Source: Lentzea kentuckyensis
Lineage (GTDB): Bacteria > Actinomycetota > Actinomycetes > Mycobacteriales > Pseudonocardiaceae
Reading direction: 5' to 3'
Assembly: GCF_002150765.1 (NCBI RefSeq)
Contig: NZ_MUYM01000050.1
Coordinates: 54,583 to 118,582 of the forward strand
DNA: 64,000 nucleotides
Positions 59,901 to 64,000 of this stretch are shown here, piece by piece; the first letter of the stretch is position 1, and every line of letters starts with the position of its first letter. The translations under genes and the position numbers were made by a program. Below the pieces are notes generated by a model. The model saw nothing but the letters and a program-made list of their open reading frames with translations. It was not told the origin of the DNA and searched no databases.

Positions 59901-60488
59901 GTCGACGGGGTCGCGGCGCGCGAGGACATGGAGTCGGCGTACCGGCGGATCGCGGTGGCGGCCAAGAACATCGACACCCGCGAGCACGACATCGCCGACT
60001 CGGACGACTACTTCCAGTACCACGGCGGCATGGTCACGATGGTGAAGGCGTTGACGGGCAAGGCACCCGCCGCGTACGTCGGTGACAGCACGCGCCCGGA
60101 GGCGGTCCGCACCCGCACGCTGACCGAGGAGACGTCACGGATCTTCCGGGCCCGCGTGGTGAACCCGCGCTGGGTCGGGGCGATGCGGCAGCACGGCTAC
60201 AAGGGCGCGTTCGAGCTGCAGGCGACGGTCGAGTACCTGTTCGGCTACGACGCCACGACCGGCGTCGTCGCGGACTGGATGTACGAGAAGCTGACCGAGA
60301 CGTACGTGCTCGACCCGGAGACCCGCAAGTTCCTGCAGACCTCGAACCCGTGGGCGTTGCACGGCATCGCCGAACGCCTGCTGGAGGCGGCCGAGCGCAA
60401 GATGTGGGAGCACCCGGAACCGTCCACTCTGGACGCTCTCCGCGCCGCCTACCTGGAGACCGAGGGCGACCTCGAAGACGGCGCCTGA
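56925..60488 (+). CDS. cobN: Cobaltochelatase large subunit CobN
   Basis: 1187 aa. The CobN/magnesium-chelatase H fold is shown by VVHVGKHGNLEWLPGKTVGMS (metal/substrate His), VVIVQPPRGFGENPIAIYHD, and the C-terminal RNPR-like regions NPRWVGAMRQHGYKGAFELQ and GVVADWMYEKLTETYV. It inserts cobalt into hydrogenobyrinate a,c-diamide with ATPase subunits (CobS/CobT or ChlI/ChlD type), which are not in the window. GTG start at 56925 with ggag upstream. Controlled by the riboswitch. A hairpin repeat follows 5 bp after the stop. Confidence 0.94.
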   Translation: MILLLSTSDTDLLSARASGAEYRLGNPARLTADDLPALIDDVDLVVVRILGGRRMWEEGLDWLLASGVPVVVLGGEQQPDAALMELSTVPGGVCAEAHLYLAHGGPANLTELHKFLSDTVLLTGHGFEAPTATPTWGVLERETSAEGPTVAVLYYRAHHVAGNTAFVHALCDAIEAKGGKPLPVYCSSLRTAEPELLDTLRQADALIVTVLAAGGTNPAKASAGGDDDAWDVGALAALDVPILQGLCLTSSRESWDENDDGLSPLDTATQVAIPEFDGRIITVPFSFKEIDSDGLTVYVADPERSLRVAGIAVRHGRLRHIPISERKIAVMLSAYPTKHSRIGNAVGLDTPASTVRLLKAMQEHGYDIGDELPGVAELDGDALIHALIAAGGQDADWLTQEQFESNPVRIAAADYRAYYETLPEDFRESMQEHWGEAPGELFVDRSKSKDGEIVLAALRSNNVVVIVQPPRGFGENPIAIYHDPDLPPSHHYLAAYRWIESSFGADAVVHVGKHGNLEWLPGKTVGMSASCGTDAALGDLPLIYPFLVNDPGEGTQAKRRAHATLVDHLVPPMARADSYGDIARLEQLLDEYGNISAMDPAKLPAIRAQIWTLIQAAKLDHDLGLDDRPHDAEFDEFLLHVDGWLCEVKDVQIRDGLHILGEAPTGSVRVNLVLAMLQARQMWGGQVAALPGLREALGLVTTAREDVDAVEEQARALVQAMEDAGWDREVAKTLHESTDVQKILEFAAVEVVPRLARTTDEMTNVLHALDGGYIPAGPSGSPLRGLVNVLPTGRNFYSVDPKAIPSRLAWETGQAMADSLLARYREENDGEWPPSVGLSVWGTSAMRTAGDDIAEVFALLGVRPVWDDQSRRVTGLEVIALEELDRPRIDVTVRISGFFRDAFPHVVSLLDDAVQLVANLDEPADQNFVHAHKVADLAEHGDERRATLRIFGSKPGAYGAGVLPLIDSRNWRDSSDIAEVYAVWGGYAYGRGVDGVAAREDMESAYRRIAVAAKNIDTREHDIADSDDYFQYHGGMVTMVKALTGKAPAAYVGDSTRPEAVRTRTLTEETSRIFRARVVNPRWVGAMRQHGYKGAFELQATVEYLFGYDATTGVVADWMYEKLTETYVLDPETRKFLQTSNPWALHGIAERLLEAAERKMWEHPEPSTLDALRAAYLETEGDLEDGA

Positions 60489-60492
60489 GGTG

Positions 60493-60541
60493 GATGAAGG
60501 GCGCCTTCATCCACCTCAGGTCGAGGAAGGCGCCCTTCATC
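60493..60541. repeat. Hairpin repeat, copy 3
   Basis: Arms 60493-60516 and 60518-60541 pair at 22 of 24 positions around one base. It shares the core with the copies at 11325 and 12401. It lies 5 bp after cobN and probably terminates it. The rest of the 60542-60731 gap shows nothing clear except a perfect Shine-Dalgarno-like aaggaggtga at 60722-60731. Confidence 0.8.
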
Positions 60542-60731
60542 GACCACTCGTGGGGCGGGCGATTTCCGCACGGTCGCACCGGGGCGAAAGCGCGATTTGA
60601 ATTCGACCAGGCGTGCCCTCGGTGTCGAACGCGATTCGACGCATTGTTCGACGAATTCGCTGGTGGGGCAGGTTACCGAGCGGTTGCCCTTGAGTGCCCG
60701 GAAAAGATCTGGCAGTTTCACAAGGAGGTGA

Positions 60732-60747
60732 TTGTTAGCGCTAACAA
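60732..60747. promoter_or_regulatory. LacI-type operator candidate before the GH62 gene
   Basis: TTGTTAGCGCTAACAA is a perfect 16-bp palindrome with the GTTAGCGCTAAC core of LacI-family operators. It lies 31 bp before the GTG of the arabinofuranosidase gene. Confidence 0.65.
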
Positions 60748-60777
60748 CGTGCGGATCGACTTCGAGGGGGAATCACT

Positions 60778-62268
60778 GTGGATTCACTGCGTCACCGTGC
60801 GGCCGGTTTCCGGCGCAGCCGGTGGAAGTCCGCGCTGAGCGCCGTGCTCGCGGCCGTCGTCGTGGCTGCCGTGGCGGTCGCGTTCAACCCCGGCGCGGCG
60901 TCGGCGGCGACCGTCGACACGAACGCGTGGTACGTGCTGATCAACCGCAACAGCGGCAAGGCGATGGACGTCGCGGGTGCTTCCACCGCGGACGGGGCGG
61001 TGATCCACCAGTGGTCTCGGCACGACGGGGCCAACCAGCAGTGGCAGTTCGTCGATTCCGGGGGCGGCTACTACCGGTTGAAGTCGAAGAACTCCGGCAA
61101 GGTCCTCGACGTGGACGGCTGGTCGAACGCGGATGGCGGGAAGATCCGGCAGTGGGCGGATCTCAACGGCACCAACCAGCAGTTCCGGCTCGCGGACTCC
61201 GACGGCGGCCACGTCAGACTGATCAATCGCAACAGCGGCAAGGCCGTCGAGGTGACCGGCCTGTCGACCGCGGATGGGGCCGCGGTCGTGCAGTACGGCG
61301 ATTGGAACGGCTCCAACCAGCATTGGCAACTGGTCCGTGTGGGTGGCGGGCCGGGCGGATCGTGCCAGCTCCCGTCGAGCTACCGCTGGTCGTCGACGGG
61401 CGTGCTGGCGAACCCGAAGTCCGGGTGGGTCTCGCTCAAGGACTTCAGCACCGTCGTTCACAACGGCAAGCACCTCGTCTACGGGTCGACCGTCGACTCG
61501 ACGGGGCAGCACTACGGCTCGATGAACTTCGGCGCGTTCACCAACTGGTCCGACATGGCTTCGGCTCCGCAGAACACGATGAACCTCGGTACCGTCGCAC
61601 CCACGCTGTTCTACTTCGCACCGAAGAACATCTGGGTGCTCGCCTACCAGTGGGGTCCCACCACGTTCAGCTACCGGACCACGAGCGACCCCACCAACGC
61701 CAACGGGTGGTCGGCGCCGCAGGAACTCTTCTCCGGCAACATCCCCGGCGGTGGCGCCCTCGACCAGACGATCATCGGCGACGGCACGAACATGTACCTG
61801 TTCTTCGCCGGTGACAACGGAAACATCTACCGCGCCACCATGCCGATCGGGAACTTCCCCGGCAGCTTCGGCACGTCGTACACGACGATCATGACCGATA
61901 CGAGGGAGAACCTGTTCGAAGCGGTCGAGGTCTACAAGGTCAAGGACCAGAACCAGTACCTCATGATCGTCGAGGCGATCGGCGCGCGCGGCCGTTACTT
62001 CCGCTCGTTCACCGCCACCAGCCTGGGCGGCTCGTGGACCCCACAGGCGGCCTCGGAGAGCAATCCGTTCGCCGGCAAGGCCAACACCGGTGTCACGTGG
62101 ACCAACGACATCAGTCACGGCGACCTGGTGCGCACCAACCCGGACCAGACCAAGACGATCGACCCCTGCAACCTCCAGCTCCTCTATCAGGGGCGTGACC
62201 CGGGGTCCGACGGCCAGCCCTACAACTCCCTGCCCTGGCGACCGGCTGTGCTGACGCTCCAGCGCTGA
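60778..62268 (+). CDS. Secreted GH62-like alpha-L-arabinofuranosidase with CBM13
   Basis: 496 aa from the GTG at 60778. A signal peptide (VLAAVVVAAVAVAFNPG to ASA) is followed by a ricin-type CBM13 (about residues 48-190) with three repeats ending NQQW, NQQF and NQHW (QxW motifs). The catalytic part (about 200-496) is GH62 (YRWSSTGVLANPKSGWVSLK, then DFSTVVHNGKHLVYGS, and FYFAPKNIWVLAYQWGPTTF). GH62 enzymes remove arabinose side chains from arabinoxylan. A LacI-type palindrome precedes it and a hairpin follows. Confidence 0.9.
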   Translation: MDSLRHRAAGFRRSRWKSALSAVLAAVVVAAVAVAFNPGAASAATVDTNAWYVLINRNSGKAMDVAGASTADGAVIHQWSRHDGANQQWQFVDSGGGYYRLKSKNSGKVLDVDGWSNADGGKIRQWADLNGTNQQFRLADSDGGHVRLINRNSGKAVEVTGLSTADGAAVVQYGDWNGSNQHWQLVRVGGGPGGSCQLPSSYRWSSTGVLANPKSGWVSLKDFSTVVHNGKHLVYGSTVDSTGQHYGSMNFGAFTNWSDMASAPQNTMNLGTVAPTLFYFAPKNIWVLAYQWGPTTFSYRTTSDPTNANGWSAPQELFSGNIPGGGALDQTIIGDGTNMYLFFAGDNGNIYRATMPIGNFPGSFGTSYTTIMTDTRENLFEAVEVYKVKDQNQYLMIVEAIGARGRYFRSFTATSLGGSWTPQAASESNPFAGKANTGVTWTNDISHGDLVRTNPDQTKTIDPCNLQLLYQGRDPGSDGQPYNSLPWRPAVLTLQR

Positions 62269-62287
62269 TCACCTGATTTCGACCGGG

Positions 62288-62323
62288 CCGGCACCCTCAC
62301 CGCTCATCGGATGAGGGTGTCGG
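62288..62323. terminator. Bidirectional hairpin terminator
   Basis: CCGGCACCCTCA (62288-62299) pairs with TGAGGGTGTCGG (62312-62323), 11 of 12 bp plus one G-T, across a 12-nt loop. It covers the 3' end of the SufR-like gene and lies 19 bp after the GH62 stop. Confidence 0.65.
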
Positions 62324-62971
62324 TCCGTTCCGCTCCAGGCGGACGCAGCAGTGACCTGGTGACGGATCGAGGCGCGCGGTGTGGCTGCGCGCCTCGATGC
62401 CGTCCAGGATTCCGCTGATCAGGCAGAGGTTCATCCCGCACACCAGCTGAGTGTGCTTCTGGGCCAGGCTGTGGAACGGGCAGTTGCCCAGCAGGACCGT
62501 CGTGCCGTCCTGCCGCGGTTCGAAGCCGAGGTCCTCCAACGCCCGCGTGACGTCGCCGTTCGCGCCGGTCGCCAGGTCCTCGCCCCACTCGTAGGCGCGC
62601 CGGTTCAGGATCTCGCGCGGCGGTTCGCCCGTGGTCTGGGCTTCGAGGAGTGAGTCGGTGAGCAGGTGGCTCGCCGCCTCGTACCGCCGATCCGGCAGCG
62701 ACACCTCGATCTGCTCGCCCGATCGCCGGTAGAGCTTCGCCGGCCGTCCCGCGCCTGGTCCGGTCCGGCCCGACCGCCGCTCGTGGATCACGTCCAGCAG
62801 CCCCATCTCGACCAGCTTGTCGAGGTGGAACCCGGCGGTCGTGCGCGGCAGCCCGATGGCCTCGGAGGCCTCGTCCTTGCTGATGGGCGCGATTTGGCGC
62901 ACCACGTAGTCGTAGAGCTTGCGCCGGTTCGGCTCGTCTAGGGCCGCGACGGCGGCGACGTGGTCGGCCAT
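62297..62971 (-). CDS. SufR-like helix-turn-helix regulator with a cysteine-rich C-terminus
   Basis: 224 aa. The N-terminus is an ArsR/DeoR-like winged helix (DEPNRRKLYDYVVRQIAPIS, then LPRTTAGFHLDKLVEMGLLD) with a wing RRSGRTGPGAGRPAKLY. The C-terminus carries NCPFHSLAQKHTQLVCGMNL with a further Cys at NLC and GHCCVRL, similar to the four-cysteine Fe-S cluster site of SufR. An Fe-S sensing role is likely, but no suf operon is nearby; the adjacent divergent DoxX-like/folE pair is the probable target. Confidence 0.75.
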   Translation of the reverse strand: MADHVAAVAALDEPNRRKLYDYVVRQIAPISKDEASEAIGLPRTTAGFHLDKLVEMGLLDVIHERRSGRTGPGAGRPAKLYRRSGEQIEVSLPDRRYEAASHLLTDSLLEAQTTGEPPREILNRRAYEWGEDLATGANGDVTRALEDLGFEPRQDGTTVLLGNCPFHSLAQKHTQLVCGMNLCLISGILDGIEARSHTARLDPSPGHCCVRLERNGPTPSSDER

Positions 62972-62989
62972 CTCTAAAACCTACTCCAG

Positions 62990-63019
62990 TTGACGAAATT
63001 CGGCACCTGGTTCTAACGT
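62990..63019 (+). promoter_or_regulatory. Candidate promoter of the DoxX-like/folE unit
   Basis: TTGACG (62990-62995) and TAACGT (63014-63019), 18 bp apart. The -10 lies inside the inverted repeat below, so binding there would block transcription. Confidence 0.45.
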
Positions 63020-63040
63020 TAGTCGAAGTTGTCGTTAGAA
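63011..63040. promoter_or_regulatory. Operator candidate for the SufR-like regulator
   Basis: TTCTAACG (63011-63018) and CGTTAGAA (63033-63040) are exact inverted repeats. The left half also forms the palindrome CTAACGTTAG (63013-63022). They lie in the 78-bp spacer between the regulator and the DoxX-like gene. Confidence 0.55.
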
Positions 63041-63049
63041 GGAGGAGTC

Positions 63050-63430
63050 ATGGCAGTCCTGACGCGCACGGAACCGGCGACGCAGGCGTTCGTGTTGCTG
63101 CGCACGGTCTTCACGGTGGCGCCGATCCTGTTCGGGCTGGACAAGTTCTTCAACCTGCTCGTGGACTGGCCCGTCTACCTGGCGCCGTGGATCGACTCGA
63201 TCGTGCCCGGCAGCCCGCAGACCGCGATGTACCTCGTCGGCGTGATCGAGATCGTGGCCGGCGTGCTGGTGGCGCTGCGGCCGAAGTGGGGCGGGCTCGT
63301 CGTCGCCGCCTGGCTGCTCGGGATCATCGTGAACCTGGTGACCGGGCCCGGCTACTACGACATCGCGTTGCGCGACTTCGGTCTGCTGGTCGGCGCGCTG
63401 GCGCTGTCCCGGCTCGCGGCCGCTCGATGA
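63050..63430 (+). CDS. DoxX-like small membrane protein
   Basis: 126 aa from the ATG at 63050, which has aaggaggag just upstream; a longer start at 63029 is unlikely. Four hydrophobic segments are visible (VLLRTVFTVAPILFGLDKFF, YLVGVIEIVAGVLVALRP, VVAAWLLGIIVNLV, GLLVGALALSRLAA), as in DoxX-like membrane proteins. It overlaps folE by 4 nt, so the two are translated together. Role unknown; redox or envelope functions are typical of the family. Confidence 0.75.
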   Translation: MAVLTRTEPATQAFVLLRTVFTVAPILFGLDKFFNLLVDWPVYLAPWIDSIVPGSPQTAMYLVGVIEIVAGVLVALRPKWGGLVVAAWLLGIIVNLVTGPGYYDIALRDFGLLVGALALSRLAAAR

Positions 63431-63996
63431 CCGACGCGATCGACACCGAAGGGGCGCGGCAGGCGGTCGCCGACCTGCTCAAGGCACTGGGCAAGGACCC
63501 GTTCTCGGTGCACCTGGCCGACACGCCGCGCCGCGTCGCCGACGCGTACGCGGAGCTGCTCACCCCGCGCACGTTCAACCTGACGACGTTCCCCAACGAC
63601 GAGGGCTACGACGAACTCGTGCTGGCGCGCGGGATTCCCGTGCAGTCGTTGTGCGAGCACCACATGCTGCCGTTCCACGGGGTCGCGCACGTCGGTTACC
63701 TGCCGGGCGAACGGATCCTGGGCCTGTCGAAGCTCGCCCGGGTCGTGGAGATGTTCGCCCGCGACCTGCAGGTGCAGGAACGGCTCACCAAGCAGGTCGC
63801 CGACTGGCTGCGGGAACACCTGCGGCCCAAGGGTGTCGGCGTCGTGATCGAGGCCGAGCACATGTGCATGACGTTGCGCGGGGTGCGGGTCAACGGATCC
63901 CGCACCGTCACGTCGGCGCTGCAGGGCGTGCTGCGGCAGGATCCCGCGTCACGTCAGGAGTTCTTCACCCTCGTGCACCAGCGCAGTTGGTGGTAG
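63427..63996 (+). CDS. folE: GTP cyclohydrolase I
   Basis: 189 aa from the ATG at 63427, overlapping the stop of the DoxX-like gene. The zinc and catalytic residues are present in SLCEHHMLPFHGVAHVGY (Cys, His) and EAEHMCMTLRGV (second Cys), and KLARVVEMFARDLQVQERLT is the conserved dimer segment. It opens GTP to dihydroneopterin triphosphate for folate or pterin synthesis. Other folate genes are not adjacent, so this may be a second copy under the SufR-like regulator. The final codons AGT TGG TGG are followed at once by the window end. Confidence 0.93.
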   Translation: MTDAIDTEGARQAVADLLKALGKDPFSVHLADTPRRVADAYAELLTPRTFNLTTFPNDEGYDELVLARGIPVQSLCEHHMLPFHGVAHVGYLPGERILGLSKLARVVEMFARDLQVQERLTKQVADWLREHLRPKGVGVVIEAEHMCMTLRGVRVNGSRTVTSALQGVLRQDPASRQEFFTLVHQRSWW

Positions 63997-64000
63997 TTGA

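Noticed and set aside
56880..60023. Frame of over 1000 codons opposite cobN
   Set aside because: A mirror of the codon bias of cobN; no recognisable motifs, and it would run through the riboswitch region.

Overview
This is a high-GC actinomycete chromosome segment, most likely from the Pseudonocardiales (Lentzea, Saccharothrix and Amycolatopsis are the kind of genus I mean). The basis is the mycothiol-dependent formaldehyde dehydrogenase, F420-type oxidoreductases, a SARP/AfsR regulator, a DUF397 plus DUF5753 helix-turn-helix pair, a WS/DGAT acyltransferase, many GTG starts and 4-nt gene overlaps. The genus is inferred from gene content, not from a marker gene. I saw no tRNA, rRNA or CRISPR array. 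No stretch longer than about 300 bases lacks a gene; the largest gaps are about 200-290 bp, and the structure I could see in them is listed.

Layout. 0-9.9 kb: a cut HAD-like gene, a Mug-type glycosylase, a large AfsR-type regulator, two divergent secreted proteins (NlpC/P60-like and M15-like), a luciferase-like oxidoreductase, a DUF4041 protein, a SRPBCC protein, and a minus-strand operon hemerythrin > epimerase > FAD oxidoreductase. 10-19 kb: an orphan lipoprotein binding protein, an AbiEi/DUF559-like protein, Tex, a phosphodiesterase, a patatin and a 2-TM beta-repeat membrane protein. 19-35 kb: secreted carbohydrate enzymes (GH29-like, GH28-like), a sigma factor with its membrane partner, lipid-type hydrolases and a WS/DGAT, and several regulators. 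35-38 kb: an enoyl-CoA hydratase and a metallo-beta-lactamase-fold gene separated by an IS481-family element. 38-42 kb: a mycothiol detoxification operon (VOC, MscR, MBL) behind a chorismatase-like gene, then an operon of thioredoxin with three small membrane-associated proteins. 42-46.5 kb: a polar amino-acid ABC transporter followed by a PLP-aminotransferase/YheO-PAS/HTH fusion. 46.5-50.4 kb: a palindromic MITE-like element, DUF397/DUF5753 and a large secreted beta-helix enzyme. 50.4-60.5 kb: aerobic cobalamin genes cobL-M-K (+), cobG-H-IJ (-) and a cobalamin-riboswitch-controlled cobN (+). 60.5-64 kb: a secreted CBM13-GH62 enzyme, a SufR-like Fe-S-type regulator, and a divergent DoxX-like membrane gene overlapping folE.

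Themes. (1) Plant/fungal polysaccharide use: GH29-like, GH28-like, CBM56/beta-helix and GH62 enzymes, three of them with LacI-type palindromes at the gene start. (2) A nearly complete corrin ring-contraction set without CobF. (3) Repeats: a dispersed palindromic element with conserved 26-bp termini (two elements), a second family of near-perfect hairpins (three copies), a 17-bp tandem repeat covering two stop codons, and an IS481 insertion exactly in a palindrome that supplied the stop codons of two convergent genes. (4) Items I consider most worth following: the palindromic element, the aminotransferase-regulator fusion, a 48-aa secreted peptide gene between cobK and cobIJ whose ribosome-binding site can be hidden in a hairpin, the stand-alone chorismatase-like protein, and the SufR-like/DoxX-like/folE locus.
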